This document shows positions 24,362 to 33,513 of a stretch of 60,919 bases of DNA, piece by piece. Source of the stretch: Paenibacillus cookii (GTDB lineage: Bacteria; Bacillota; Bacilli; Paenibacillales; Paenibacillaceae); the NCBI RefSeq assembly GCF_018333375.1, contig NZ_BORW01000034.1:1-60919 (forward strand), given 5' to 3'. Position 1 is the first letter of the stretch. Each line of letters begins with the position of its first letter. The position numbers and the translations under genes are program-made. Below the pieces are notes generated by a model. It ran no database searches, was not told the DNA's origin, and saw only the letters and a program-made list of their open reading frames with translations.

Positions 24362-25456
24362 ATGCGCCGGATGTCATGGGTACTCGCCATGATCTTGTGC
24401 GTTACCGTCGTATTTGCCGGGTGCGGCAAAAAGGACGCCGCTTCCGTAGTCAAAGGATTAACCGATGTGGCCGACACACTGCAAAGCAAGGAGGGATCTT
24501 ATAAAGGAACGGGCAAAATGACGTTGTATACGGGCGAAAAACCGCAGGAATACGACATTGAGGTCTGGTACCAAAATCCTTCCTACTACCGGATCAGCCT
24601 GACCAACGCGCAAAAGGACGTGACGCAGATCGTTCTCCGCAATGACGACGGCGTATTCGTCCTGACGCCCAGCCTGAAGAAAAGCTTCCGTTTCAAGAGC
24701 GACTGGCCCGAAAACCAAGGGCAGGTCTACTTATACCAATCCCTGGTGCAGGGCATCTTGAGCGACAAAACCCGCCAGTTCGCCGAGGACAAAGACGCTT
24801 ATGTATTCGACGTTGCGGCCAATTACCACAGCTCGTCCCTGGTTCGCCAAAAAATTTGGCTCAGCAAAGACAACTACGCTCCGAAGCAGGTCCAGGTATC
24901 CGACGCCGAAGCGCATGTCATGGTGGAAGTGAAATTCAGCGACTTCAAGTTCGATGCCAAGTTCGAAAAGGATTCCTTCGACATGAACCGGAACATGGCG
25001 TCCGCAGGCGATCCGACGCTGGGCATGGTGACGGAAGTGGATGAGAACGGAAATCCAATCTCCGCGGATGATTCGCAGGAAGCCGAAAACGCGGCGGCGC
25101 CAACAGTGCTCGGAGACTTCGGAACGATCGAGCCGGTGTACATGCCGGAAGGCGTTGAACAGAAGGATGTCCACAAAATAGAGGACAGCGCAAACCATAC
25201 GGTCCTTCTCCGTTATGACGGAACTTATCAATATACCATCATGGAATCGCGCTCCCCGGACTTGGCCGTATCCTCCCTGGCATCCGGAGATGTCGTCGAT
25301 CTCGGCTTTACGGCAGGGCTTTATACCGAAGACGAGCAAAAGACGCTGACCTGGATGAACGACGAAGGCATCGAATTCCGCATCACGAGCAGCAACCTGC
25401 CGTTCGACGAGATGAAAAAAATCGCCGTGTCGCTGCAGGAGCAGACCGGAAAATAA
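24362..25456 (+). CDS. ydcC: YdcC-like sporulation lipoprotein (LolA-type fold)
   Basis: The 364-residue lipoprotein has a lipobox (VFAGC, Cys20). Residues about 40-215 form a LolA/LppX-like half barrel (GSYKGTGKMTLYTGEKPQEYDIEVWYQNPSYYRISLTN...IVLRNDDGVFVLTP). A C-terminal DUF4367-like module follows (about 255-360: IEPVYMPEGVEQKD...YQYTIMESRS). Bacillus YdcC has this layout and is made in sporulation in the mother cell under sigma-E. The order ydcC-alr-ndoAI-ndoA is the same as in B. subtilis, which supports the name. The ATG at 24362 follows AAGGGG. Confidence 0.8.
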   Translation: MRRMSWVLAMILCVTVVFAGCGKKDAASVVKGLTDVADTLQSKEGSYKGTGKMTLYTGEKPQEYDIEVWYQNPSYYRISLTNAQKDVTQIVLRNDDGVFVLTPSLKKSFRFKSDWPENQGQVYLYQSLVQGILSDKTRQFAEDKDAYVFDVAANYHSSSLVRQKIWLSKDNYAPKQVQVSDAEAHVMVEVKFSDFKFDAKFEKDSFDMNRNMASAGDPTLGMVTEVDENGNPISADDSQEAENAAAPTVLGDFGTIEPVYMPEGVEQKDVHKIEDSANHTVLLRYDGTYQYTIMESRSPDLAVSSLASGDVVDLGFTAGLYTEDEQKTLTWMNDEGIEFRITSSNLPFDEMKKIAVSLQEQTGK

Positions 25457-25466
25457 CTTCACGCGG

Positions 25467-25519
25467 GCGGATTCTCCGCTGCAGGGCAGCTGCTCTGCGG
25501 CAGGGGAATCCGCTTTTTT
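25467..25519 (+). terminator. Intrinsic terminator between ydcC and alr
   Basis: GCGGATTC pairs with GAATCCGC around an inner GC-rich hairpin, followed by TTTTTT. Confidence 0.85.
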
Positions 25520-25664
25520 GCTTGCGGGATGGATCGGTACGCCCGTGTGGTACGGTAAACATGCCCGAAACCGCCCCGCCGTGGTTCATTGACAGTGGCC
25601 TTTTCGAACATTACGATTAATGAGCGAGCTTGGCGTAAAACGTAAGAGAAGGTGACTGCAAAAA

Positions 25665-26852
25665 ATGCAAGTTCAATATAGAGCAACACAGGCGGAAATC
25701 AATTTGGATCATCTCATCGAGAACTATAAAGCATTCCGGCATGCGCTTCCCGAAGGGATGCGGCTGCTGGCCTGCGTCAAGGCGGACGCTTACGGCCATG
25801 GCGCCGTGGAAGTGGCAAGGGCGCTGGAGCAAGCCGGCGCGGACTATTTGAGCGTCGCCTTTCTGGATGAGGCGATCCAGCTTCGCCGGGCAGGCATTCA
25901 GGTGCCGGTGCTGGTGCTGGGGTATACGCCCCCGGAAGGAATCCAGGCCGCCTGGGAGCATCGGGTGACGGTGACCGTATTCAGCCCAGAGGTGCTTGAG
26001 GCGATCCGGCGCCTGCCGGAAGCAAGCCTGGAGCGGCCACTCAAGGTGCACGTCAAAATCGACAGCGGCATGGGACGCCTGGGGCTGCTGCCCGGGGACG
26101 GCGCGGTGTCCTTCATCGAGGAGGCCGCGGCTTTGCCTCAGGCCGAAGTCGAAGGGATGTTCACCCATTTTTCCAAAGCCGACGAAGAGGACAAAAGCTA
26201 TACGCAGGTGCAATACCGCCGGTTTGCCGGCGTCGTTGCAGCCATGGAGCAAAAAGGCATCCGCCTCCCGATTCTCCATACCGGAAACAGCGCGACCGCG
26301 ATCGACATGCCGGAGCTGAGCTTCAACATGGTGCGGATCGGGATCAGCCTATACGGCCTGTACCCATCGGATGAGGTCAACCGTCAGCGCGTGGCTCTGC
26401 GCCCCGTCATGTCGCTGAAAACCAACATTTCGTTGGTCAAAAAGCTGCCCCCGCATTGGGGCGTAAGTTATGGCGCAAGATATGTAACAGAAGCAGAGGA
26501 AATGATCGCTACGCTCCCGATCGGGTATGCCGACGGTTACTCCCGGATGCTGAGCGGCAAGGCGGAGGTGCTGATCCGCGGGCGCCGCGTGCCCGTGGCC
26601 GGAACGATCTGCATGGACCAGTGCATGGTGTCGCTCAAGTCCTTCGGGAAAGAAGCGGAAGAGATCGGGGCCGGCGAAGAGGTGGTGCTGATCGGCAGCC
26701 AATCCGGCTCAAGCATCACCGCCGACGAACTGGCTTCCTGGCTTGGCACGATCAACTACGAGGTCGTCTGCATGATCGCGGGCCGGGTACCGCGCCTGTA
26801 CGTTCGCGGCGGAAATCACGTCCGATTGGTCAACTCCCTCCTCCCTGAATAA
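25665..26852 (+). CDS. alr: Alanine racemase
   Basis: This PLP enzyme interconverts L- and D-alanine for peptidoglycan and teichoic acid synthesis. The 395-residue length is typical. The PLP lysine is Lys39 in CVKADAYGHG; other motifs are HVKIDSGMGRLGLL, HTGNSATA, MVRIGISLYGLYPS, VSYGARYVT with the catalytic Tyr, and AGTICMDQCMV in the C-terminal beta domain. The ATG at 25665 follows AGAAGGTGA. It lies between ydcC and the EndoA toxin-antitoxin pair, as in B. subtilis. Confidence 0.95.
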   Translation: MQVQYRATQAEINLDHLIENYKAFRHALPEGMRLLACVKADAYGHGAVEVARALEQAGADYLSVAFLDEAIQLRRAGIQVPVLVLGYTPPEGIQAAWEHRVTVTVFSPEVLEAIRRLPEASLERPLKVHVKIDSGMGRLGLLPGDGAVSFIEEAAALPQAEVEGMFTHFSKADEEDKSYTQVQYRRFAGVVAAMEQKGIRLPILHTGNSATAIDMPELSFNMVRIGISLYGLYPSDEVNRQRVALRPVMSLKTNISLVKKLPPHWGVSYGARYVTEAEEMIATLPIGYADGYSRMLSGKAEVLIRGRRVPVAGTICMDQCMVSLKSFGKEAEEIGAGEEVVLIGSQSGSSITADELASWLGTINYEVVCMIAGRVPRLYVRGGNHVRLVNSLLPE

Positions 26853-27084
26853 AAGGAAAAAAATGGCCGCCCGACTTTTCCGAAACAGCTAGCAGGAATA
26901 ACTTGCCTGCTTCTCGAATAAGGATTTATGCCGAGATTGTCTGTACGGAAACCGCGGCTGTAGTTTATAATGGAATGCAGCATACCTGATATACCTTCGG
27001 CATATATATTCCTTTGTATAAATTTCCTTGAATAAAGTAATACTGGTGCACAAGGGTGTGAAGGTTGTGGGGGTGGAAGAAAAG

Positions 27085-27366
27085 GTGGCTAATATGCAGA
27101 ATACCAAACGAATTATGATCAGCTTGCCGGATCATCTTTTGCAGGAAGTGGATGGCATCGTTGCGATGGAAAATTCCAACCGCAGCGAATTGATCAGGCA
27201 GGCCATGAAGCTGTATCTGATGGAACGGAAAAAGCGTTACATTCGCGAGTCCATGCAGCGCGGTTACATGGAAATGGCCAAAATCAATTTGACGATGGCC
27301 TCTGAGGCGTTTCATGCGGAGGAAGATGCAGACAGCACTTTAGGTCGCTTAGTGAGCGGGGTGTAA
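27085..27366 (+). CDS. ndoAI: EndoAI antitoxin (MazE-type, ribbon-helix-helix)
   Basis: This roughly 93-residue protein has an N-terminal ribbon-helix-helix fold (TKRIMISLPDHLLQEVDGIVAMENSNRSELIRQAMKLYL) for dimerisation and DNA binding. Its C-terminal helix (RRGYMEMAKINL-type GYMEMAKINLTMASEAF...RLVSGV) blocks the EndoA active site. The GTG at 27085 (MANMQNTKR) is preferred since GGGGGTGG lies 7 nt ahead and I recall Paenibacillus homologues starting there; the ATG at 27094 is the alternative. The toxin start lies 3 bp after its stop. The upstream gap (26853-27084) holds a -10-like TATAAT at 26966-26971. Confidence 0.9.
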   Translation: MANMQNTKRIMISLPDHLLQEVDGIVAMENSNRSELIRQAMKLYLMERKKRYIRESMQRGYMEMAKINLTMASEAFHAEEDADSTLGRLVSGV

Positions 27367-27369
27367 ACA

Positions 27370-27720
27370 TTGATCGTAAAACGCGGCGACGTTTTTTTTG
27401 CGGATCTGTCACCCGTTGTCGGTTCTGAACAAGGCGGAGTAAGACCGGTGCTGGTCATCCAAAACGATATCGGCAACCGTTTCAGTCCTACGGTCATCGT
27501 AGCGGCGATTACGGCCCAGATTCAGAAAGCCAAGCTGCCGACGCATGTCGAAATCGATGCGGCTTCGCATGGCTTTGACAGGGACTCTGTCATATTGCTG
27601 GAGCAAATCCGAACCATTGACAAGCAAAGGCTGACGGACAAAATCACCCACCTGGACGAGGAAACGATGAAAAAGGTGGATGATTCCCTGCAGATCAGTT
27701 TGAGCTTGATCGACTTTTAA
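27370..27720 (+). CDS. ndoA: EndoA / MazF-type mRNA endoribonuclease toxin
   Basis: The 116-residue protein is nearly identical by eye to B. subtilis EndoA (same length; MIVKRGDVFFADLSPVVGSEQGGVRPVLVIQNDIGNRFSP..., ending SLSLIDF). EndoA cuts single-stranded RNA at UACAU and slows growth unless bound by EndoAI. Arg25 of GGVRPV and Thr48 of AAIT are the known catalytic region. It starts with TTG at 27370, after GGGGTG. The tight pairing with ndoAI is conserved in Bacillales. Confidence 0.95.
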   Translation: MIVKRGDVFFADLSPVVGSEQGGVRPVLVIQNDIGNRFSPTVIVAAITAQIQKAKLPTHVEIDAASHGFDRDSVILLEQIRTIDKQRLTDKITHLDEETMKKVDDSLQISLSLIDF

Positions 27721-27737
27721 CCATGAATAGTGCAGTG

Positions 27738-27768
27738 AAAAGGCGTGCCCGGGGGGGCCGCCTTTTTT
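27738..27768 (+). terminator. Intrinsic terminator after ndoA
   Basis: AAAAGGCG pairs with CGCCTTTT around a GC-rich loop, followed by T residues. Confidence 0.8.
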
Positions 27769-28241
27769 CGTTTTTTGCGGTCTGGATAAAGTTTCCACGG
27801 ACCCAAATCCTTGAAAGATCGCGTAAAAAGATTGTAAAATACAAGCCTCGCACCCGAGCATTTTTGACAAAGCGTTAACGCAAGTGCCGACAAAAACCGG
27901 CAGATTGAAGGGAATAAATGCCCCCGGAAAGAAGCATCTGCCATCCTTGTTTGCCTCTTCCAAAGATGTCCGCTGGAAATGTAGGCAAAAGTTTGTGATA
28001 ATATACAAGAACCTAGCTTTACTTTTTAGAAAAATATCTAAATTTTTTAGACCGTTTTACGAGGATTTTACGCCAATTTGGAACTTGAAGCTCCATGCCT
28101 TGCATGTAATGCGGGTGGAGAACGAAATTTTACATGACAACCATAAATGCATAAAAAGCGCCATTAAACGAACGAAATATACGAACGAACGATGCAATTG
28201 TCGCCGAAACAAGCGAATTGAACGGGAAAGAGGGATTTCAT
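27769..28241. other. 473-bp gap upstream of tex
   Basis: No gene was found. There is a TTGACA at about 27865, a GATAAT-type -10 near 27998-28003, and an AT-rich stretch 28010-28070. The promoter of tex is probably here, but no pair with ideal spacing was found. No riboswitch or repeat was recognised. Confidence 0.35.
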
Positions 28242-30452
28242 ATGACGGAAAAAGCAGTTGTCGACATGAATACGGAAGAACAGAAGGCGATCGAACAGGA
28301 ACGGATCATCCAGCAGACCGCGAAGGAATTGCAGCTTTCGCTGAAGCAGATCCGCACGACGGTCGAGCTTCTGGACGAAGGGAACACCATTCCGTTTATA
28401 GCCAGATACCGCAAGGAAATGACCGGGGAACTCGACGAAAACCAGCTGCGCGATATCGAGGAACGGGTTCACTATTTGCGCAATTTGGAGGAACGGAAAC
28501 GCGAAGTCATCCGGATCATCGACGAGCAGGGCAAGCTGACGGGCGAGCTGAAGACGGCCATCGAGAAGGCGGTCAAGCTGCAGGAAGTGGAGGATTTATA
28601 TCGTCCTTACCGGCAAAAACGCAAAACGCGGGCAAGCGTCGCCAAGGAAAAGGGACTGGAGCTGCTGGCGGAATGGATCATGGGGCAGCCGAAGCAGGGG
28701 GATCTGCAGAAGGAAGCCGCGAAATACGTGGATGCCGAAAAAGGCGTGGAGAGCACGGACGACGCCATTGCCGGCGCAATGGACATTTTGGCGGAAAACA
28801 TGGCCGACGACGCGACGATCCGCTCCTGGGTCCGCCGTTATACGATGGATCATGCGATGTTGACCTCGGAAGCCAAGGATGCCGAGCAGGAATCGGTGTA
28901 CGAAAACTATTACAATTACCGCGAGCTTGCCAAAAAGATGCCGCCTCACCGGATTTTGGCGATCAACCGGGGCGAACGCGAAAACGTGCTCAAAGTGGGG
29001 CTTGAGGTATCGGCCGAGCCGATCCACAATTTCATGGCGCGCCAGACCGTAAAGGGGCCGTCCATCGTGCAGAACCTCCTGACCGCGGTCATTGAAGATG
29101 CGTACAAACGTCTCATCGCGCCTTCGATCGAACGGGAAATCCGCGCGGAACTTACGGAAAAAGGGGAAAATCAAGCGATCTCCATCTTCTCCGGCAACCT
29201 GCGCAGCCTGCTGCTGCAGCCGCCGGTCAAAGGAAGATGCGTGCTCGGCGTAGACCCGGCGTACCGGACGGGCTGCAAGCTGGCCGTCGTCGACGAGACG
29301 GGCAAGCTGCTTGAGGTGGCGGTCACCTATCCGACGCCTCCGAACAACAAGAAAAAGGAATCTGCGGAGAAATTCCGCGAGCTGATCAACAAATACGGGA
29401 TCGAGCTGATCGTCATCGGCAACGGCACCGCTTCGCGCGAAACCGAGCAGTTCGTGGCGGAAGTGATCGGGGAGCTGCAGGATCGTAACCTGGCGTACCT
29501 GATCGTCAATGAGGCGGGCGCGAGCGTATATTCGGCCTCGAAGCTGGCGCAGGAAGAGTTCCCGGACCTGGACGTAGCGGAACGGAGCGCGGTTTCCATT
29601 GCCCGCCGGGTGCAAGACCCGCTTGCGGAGCTGGTCAAAATCGAGCCGAAAGCGATCGGCGTCGGGCAATACCAGCATGACGTCTCGCAAAAGCATCTGG
29701 ACGAAAGCCTGAAGGCGGTCGTGGAATCGGCCGTCAACCACGTCGGCGTCGACGTCAACACGGCTTCGCCGTCGCTTTTGTCTTACGTGGCCGGGGTCAA
29801 CGCGACGCTGGCGAAAAACATCGTGAAATACCGCGATTCGAACGGCAAATTCATCAGCCGCAAACAGCTGCAAAACGTGCCGCGCCTCGGCGCCAAAACG
29901 TATGAGCAATGCGTCGGCTTCCTGCGGATTTCGGACGGGGAGAACCCGCTGGACCGCACGCCGATCCACCCGGAATCGTATCCGGTGGTCGATCGTTTGT
30001 TCAAGGAGCTGGGCATCGGCATGGACAAGCTGGGCACGCAGGAGCTGTCGGATTTGCTGGCGCAGCAGCATGTCGGCCAGCTCGCCGAAGCGCTTGACGT
30101 CGGCGTGCCGACCTTGCGCGACATTTTGGAAAGCTTGCAGCGCCCGGGCCGCGACCCGCGCGAGGAGCTGCCGCTGCCGATTTTCCGGACGGACGTGCTG
30201 AAGATCGAGGATTTGTCTCCGGGCATGGAGCTTCAGGGCACCGTGCGCAACGTGATCGACTTCGGGGCCTTCGTGGATATCGGCATCAAAAGCGACGGGC
30301 TCGTGCATATTTCGCAGCTGAGCGAAGGTTACGTCAAACATCCGATGGACGTCGTCTCCGTCGGGGACAATGTAACGGTTTGGGTGCTGAACGTGGATTT
30401 GAAAAAAGGCCGCGTCGGTTTGACGATGCGCAAGCCGAAAGATCAGCAATAA
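28242..30452 (+). CDS. tex: Tex-family RNA-binding transcription accessory protein
   Basis: The 736-residue protein has the full Tex layout: helical N-terminal region with TVELLDEGNTIPFIARYRKEMTG (about 40-70), an RNase-H/YqgF fold (about 325-460, GVDPAYRTGCKLAVVDETGKLLEV), helix-hairpin-helix motifs (about 480-600, VDVNTASPSLLSYVAGVN and VPRLGAKTYEQCVGFLRI), and a C-terminal S1 domain (about 640-715, GMELQGTVRNVIDFGAFVDIGIKSDGLVHISQL). Tex binds RNA polymerase and RNA and affects transcription and stress responses. The ATG at 28242 follows AAAGAGGGA. It appears to be a single-gene unit. Confidence 0.95.
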   Translation: MTEKAVVDMNTEEQKAIEQERIIQQTAKELQLSLKQIRTTVELLDEGNTIPFIARYRKEMTGELDENQLRDIEERVHYLRNLEERKREVIRIIDEQGKLTGELKTAIEKAVKLQEVEDLYRPYRQKRKTRASVAKEKGLELLAEWIMGQPKQGDLQKEAAKYVDAEKGVESTDDAIAGAMDILAENMADDATIRSWVRRYTMDHAMLTSEAKDAEQESVYENYYNYRELAKKMPPHRILAINRGERENVLKVGLEVSAEPIHNFMARQTVKGPSIVQNLLTAVIEDAYKRLIAPSIEREIRAELTEKGENQAISIFSGNLRSLLLQPPVKGRCVLGVDPAYRTGCKLAVVDETGKLLEVAVTYPTPPNNKKKESAEKFRELINKYGIELIVIGNGTASRETEQFVAEVIGELQDRNLAYLIVNEAGASVYSASKLAQEEFPDLDVAERSAVSIARRVQDPLAELVKIEPKAIGVGQYQHDVSQKHLDESLKAVVESAVNHVGVDVNTASPSLLSYVAGVNATLAKNIVKYRDSNGKFISRKQLQNVPRLGAKTYEQCVGFLRISDGENPLDRTPIHPESYPVVDRLFKELGIGMDKLGTQELSDLLAQQHVGQLAEALDVGVPTLRDILESLQRPGRDPREELPLPIFRTDVLKIEDLSPGMELQGTVRNVIDFGAFVDIGIKSDGLVHISQLSEGYVKHPMDVVSVGDNVTVWVLNVDLKKGRVGLTMRKPKDQQ

Positions 30453-30467
30453 AAGGCGGTAAAAACG

Positions 30468-30509
30468 AATAAGCCCCTGTCGAAAAAATCGATAGACCGG
30501 GGCTTATTT
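30468..30509. terminator. Bidirectional terminator between tex and the CGNR gene
   Basis: AATAAGCCCC pairs with GGGGCTTATT, with T/A-rich flanks on both sides, in a convergent gap. Confidence 0.8.
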
Positions 30510-30543
30510 CCGCATGTCTTTATAAGGGAAGCCGGTTACTCTT

Positions 30544-31119
30544 TCAGGGGGCGTCCGGGTTTGCTTGAACGGGGGCGGAGAGCTTCTTTTTGGCCCGGAA
30601 ACGCCGCACCTTCATCAGGTTGCCGCACATTTTGTCGTCGCAATACCGCTTGGAGCGGTTGCGCGTATCGTCATAATACACCCAAAGGCAGTCCGGGTTG
30701 TCGCAGATGCGGATTCTGGACGTTTCGCCATTCGCCAGCACGGACGCAAAGGAGGCCGCTATTTCGGCCATGCTTTGCGTCCAATCGGCGTTGGCCGGAA
30801 GATACGCTAGGCTCACGGCTTCATCGGCCGCACGGGTCAATTTGCGGTATACCGGCGCTTTTTCCATCCAGTCGTTCAGCATCCCGATCTGATCATCGGT
30901 CATGTTTTCTCCGGCGACGATCCGCCCAATGAGCTCCCGCAGAAATGCCCGGAGCTTTTTTAGTTCGCGGAGTTCCGCTGGATCCGGAAGGCTGGCGGCG
31001 GTAATGCCGTTTTCCTGCATAAACCGGCGAAGCCACGTTTCCTTCTCCAAACGGTCCTCTTCGCGTCCGCTGCCCCGCCAATCATGCCAATGGCTGTTCA
31101 CGAAATCATCCCATAACAT
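30544..31119 (-). CDS. CGNR zinc-finger protein with altered signature
   Basis: The 191-residue protein has the ABATE-type N-terminal helical domain (about 1-125) and a C-terminal zinc finger: CDNPDCLWVYYDDTRNRSKRYCDDKMCGNLMKVRRFRAKKK. Four Cys can hold zinc. The signature normally reading CGNR reads CGNL here; otherwise the finger is intact. Family members are thought to be stress-induced regulators that bind DNA. The ATG at 31119 has AAAGGATG about 10 nt ahead. Confidence 0.8.
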   Translation of the reverse strand: MLWDDFVNSHWHDWRGSGREEDRLEKETWLRRFMQENGITAASLPDPAELRELKKLRAFLRELIGRIVAGENMTDDQIGMLNDWMEKAPVYRKLTRAADEAVSLAYLPANADWTQSMAEIAASFASVLANGETSRIRICDNPDCLWVYYDDTRNRSKRYCDDKMCGNLMKVRRFRAKKKLSAPVQANPDAP

Positions 31120-31308
31120 GGCCTCAATTCATCCTTTCTATATGTGCATTGTAGCAATCACGGATGGCTTTTGCCATCTTTGGCCGCGAACCGCCGGGAG
31201 AAAACCGTTTTAAACATATTGGCTGTTGTGCAGGAAGAATATGTATGTTATCCTCCTTGTAACTACCGTAGTTTAATTTGATGGTTACAATTAAATGGAG
31301 GCGATGGA

Positions 31309-31776
31309 ATGAGCATTCGGAATTTGCTGCTGGAATATTGGGGTTATTGCATGGAAAAGGAAGATTGGTATCCGCCGCTGCAGCCCGCCCTTCAAAATGT
31401 ATCGTTTGAGCAGGCGCTGTGGAAACCCGCCGACGGGGCGGCCAACAGCATTTGGGAAAACGTCCAGCATCTTTTGTATTATAAGGAGCGTTTGCTGGCC
31501 CGGTTAAAGGGGACGTCGGATGTTTTCAATCTAAGCAACGATGAGACGTTCCGCATCCCTGAAGCGAGCCGCCAAGGCTGGGAGCAGGCCAAATCGAGGC
31601 TTATGGATGTGCACGCAGCGCTGCAAAGCGAGCTGGAGCGGCTGCCGGAAGAGGAGCTCGATGCGCATCCTCAACGTTTTATGAGTTTGATTACCCACGA
31701 TGCCTACCATACGGGTCAAATTGTGTTGTTAAGCAAGCTGCAAGGCGTCTGGCCGGCAACGAGAAGCTTTGAATAA
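31309..31776 (+). CDS. DinB-family (DfsB-like) four-helix metalloprotein
   Basis: The 155-residue protein shows the DinB-superfamily features: WENVQHLLYYKERLL with His54 in helix 2, and LITHDAYHTGQIVLL with two His in helix 4. Together these form the three-His metal site of thiol-dependent transferases such as BstA/YfiT. The ribosome site GGAGGCG precedes the ATG. An inverted repeat TTGTAAC...GTTACAA (31256-31289) lies in the promoter region and might be an operator. Substrate unknown. Confidence 0.85.
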   Translation: MSIRNLLLEYWGYCMEKEDWYPPLQPALQNVSFEQALWKPADGAANSIWENVQHLLYYKERLLARLKGTSDVFNLSNDETFRIPEASRQGWEQAKSRLMDVHAALQSELERLPEEELDAHPQRFMSLITHDAYHTGQIVLLSKLQGVWPATRSFE

Positions 31777-31901
31777 GCGTCAAGATTTGGGGGATGCCCC
31801 CGCTTCCTATTTAAAGAAAAATTTCTGCTGCTGGCCGTGTTTCGGGGGAAAGAGAATGGATGCGGCCAGGGGTTCATAAGCAGCCTTCAGGGTAAAAAAG
31901 A

Positions 31902-31935
31902 AGCCGGACGTTGCCCGTCCGGCTTTAGGTTTTTG
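31902..31935 (+). terminator. Intrinsic terminator after the DinB gene
   Basis: AGCCGGACG pairs with CGTCCGGCT, followed by a T-rich run. Confidence 0.8.
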
Positions 31936-31968
31936 CAGCCTCTTTGCTTGCGTTATGGATGTCGAAAC

Positions 31969-32097
31969 TTATGAGTGATCCGAGCCCTCGCTGCCTGAAT
32001 TGCGGTAAAAAAACCAGCAGTCGTTCAGCAGCTTGATTTGGCGTCTGTCCTTTTTGCGGAAGGCGCGTGTCAGTTGATTGCAGAGCCATTGCGGCAA
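31969..32097 (-). CDS. cmpA: Cortex morphogenetic protein CmpA
   Basis: The 42-residue protein reads (M)PQWLCNQLTRAFRKKDRR then QIKLLNDCWFFYR, the signature of CmpA (B. subtilis 37 residues: PTWLQNQLQRAF...CWFFYRKK). CmpA is a spore-cortex checkpoint factor that works with ClpXP to remove misassembled SpoIVA. The start is a TTG at 32097 with GGAGGAG 6 nt ahead; longer frames upstream lack a ribosome site. It is one of three spore genes here that mark the organism as a spore former. Confidence 0.9.
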   Translation of the reverse strand: MPQWLCNQLTRAFRKKDRRQIKLLNDCWFFYRNSGSEGSDHS

Positions 32098-32290
32098 GGG
32101 TATCTCCTCCTCATGCAAAACCGTCTGTATGGATAGCATATGGGGAAGACGCCCAAAGCGTGCAGGTCTACATCGTTTTATGAGGCGGACCATGCCGCGA
32201 ACATCCAACAATCGACTTTTGACGTAAAGCGGACCCGAACGGGACGCGATGTGCCCTCTCTCTGGCAGCGTGCGCCTTTAAACATGGACG

Positions 32291-32641
32291 TCAGACGGCT
32301 TCTTCCTCGTACCATTGCTCCAGCTGCGCCTGCAGGGCACGGATTTCGGTGAGCAGCGAGATGAGCGGATAGTTTGTTTCATTGAGGGAAGCAAAAGATC
32401 TTTCCAGTTCGTTGATATAATCCAGGCCGCTTACGATCGCGGACGTTTCCTGCAGCAGCTCGAGATGGTCGCATTCGGCCACGGCGAGCGGCAGCTCCGG
32501 CGTACCCTGGGCGGTAAGCTTGCTGACTTCCTTATGGAGCCTCAAATTCAGCGCGCTGAGCTGATAAGCATAATCGGCGGGCATCTCCACGTATTGGAGT
32601 TTGTCTCCCGATTGCAAAATAACGTATCGCATGTTTGGCAT
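32291..32641 (-). CDS. Conserved hypothetical protein with helical C-terminus
   Basis: The 116-residue soluble protein begins MPNMRYVILQSGDKLQYVEMPADYAYQLSALN, a short beta-rich part, followed by helices with coiled-coil character (LNLRLHKEVSKLTAQ and LTEIRALQAQLEQWYEEE). GGAGGGAGA lies 9 nt ahead of the ATG at 32641. I recognise no family. It is transcribed alone, towards cmpA. Confidence 0.6.
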   Translation of the reverse strand: MPNMRYVILQSGDKLQYVEMPADYAYQLSALNLRLHKEVSKLTAQGTPELPLAVAECDHLELLQETSAIVSGLDYINELERSFASLNETNYPLISLLTEIRALQAQLEQWYEEEAV

Positions 32642-32791
32642 TATGATGGTTCTCCCTCCGTACTTGCTGCTTGCATATCGATGCAAATCAATCCTTACTT
32701 GACAGTGTAGCTTAGGGTGAAGTTAAAATTCAAGTAGATTCCTGCGCGGAAAATACTCGTGTCCGTGCAAATAGACGGAAAGGGAGCATTG

Positions 32792-33289
32792 ATGAAGGAC
32801 ATGCCGATCATGAGCAACGACGAGCTGCAGGAGTGGGTGGAACGCGTATCGCTGGAGAGCTTCGGCGTACCTTTCAGGCATCGGGCGACGTTTAATGCGA
32901 GATTGTCCTCCACGGGAGGACGATATTTTACGCATACCCATGACATTGAAATCAACCCGCATCAGCTGGAGGAAAACGGCAGGGAAGAGGTGGAGAAAAT
33001 CATTAAGCATGAGCTTTGCCATTACCACCTGCACCTTGCCGGAAGAGGGTACAAGCATCGCGATTCCGATTTTAAAACGCTGCTCTCGCATGTGGGCGGA
33101 AGCCGGTTTTGCAGCACGCTTCAGAGCCGCGGAGGGAGAAAAACGCTGCCGTATCGTTACGTCCTGGTTTGCCAGGGATGCGGGATGAAATATATGCGCA
33201 AGCGGAAGGTGGATACCAGGCGTTTTCGATGCGGCAAATGCAGGGGAAAACTCCGGCAGACGACGCTTGACTCGCCCCAAAAATCATGA
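32792..33289 (+). CDS. SprT-like zinc metalloprotease-fold protein (SprL/YdcK-like)
   Basis: The 165-residue protein has the SprT core with HELCHYHLH (about residues 73-81), the two His and Glu of a gluzincin site, and a C-terminal zinc ribbon (CQGCGMKYMRKRK...RCGKCRGKLR). B. subtilis YdcK, which lies close to the ydcC-alr-ndoA region, has the same layout. The eukaryotic relative Spartan cuts DNA-protein crosslinks; the bacterial role is not settled. AAAGGGAG precedes the ATG at 32792, so an upstream in-frame GTG at 32759 was rejected. Confidence 0.85.
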   Translation: MKDMPIMSNDELQEWVERVSLESFGVPFRHRATFNARLSSTGGRYFTHTHDIEINPHQLEENGREEVEKIIKHELCHYHLHLAGRGYKHRDSDFKTLLSHVGGSRFCSTLQSRGGRKTLPYRYVLVCQGCGMKYMRKRKVDTRRFRCGKCRGKLRQTTLDSPQKS

Positions 33290-33321
33290 TAAATTATGTA
33301 TTGTCACCATATTGAAAACGT

Positions 33322-33397
33322 TCCCCGATAGCTCAGTCGGTAGAGCACTCGACTGTTAATCGAGTTGTCACAGGTTCGAGTCCTGTTCGGGGAGCCA
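33322..33397 (+). tRNA. tRNA-Asn(GTT)
   Basis: A 76-nt cloverleaf with acceptor TCCCCGA/TCGGGGA, anticodon GTT in GACTGTTAATC, T-loop GGTTCGAGTCC, and an encoded CCA end. Confidence 0.97.
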
Positions 33398-33404
33398 GTA
33401 TCTT

Positions 33405-33493
33405 GGAGAGATACCCAAGTGGCTATAAGGGGACCCTCTGCTAAGGGGTTAGACTGCGTAAGCGGTGCGAGGGTTCGAATCCCTCTCTCTCCG
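33405..33493 (+). tRNA. tRNA-Ser(GCT)
   Basis: An 89-nt class II tRNA with a long variable arm (GCGTAAGCGGTGC region), acceptor GGAGAGA/TCTCTCC, and anticodon GCT in CTCTGCTAAG. The 3' CCA is not encoded (GTTT follows). Confidence 0.95.
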
Positions 33494-33513
33494 TTTTGGA
33501 ATACTTCGAGAAC

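Noticed and set aside
28596..30449. A 617-codon minus-strand open frame opposite tex
   Set aside because: tex is complete with all its domains on the plus strand; the reverse frame is low-complexity Arg/His/Asp-rich.
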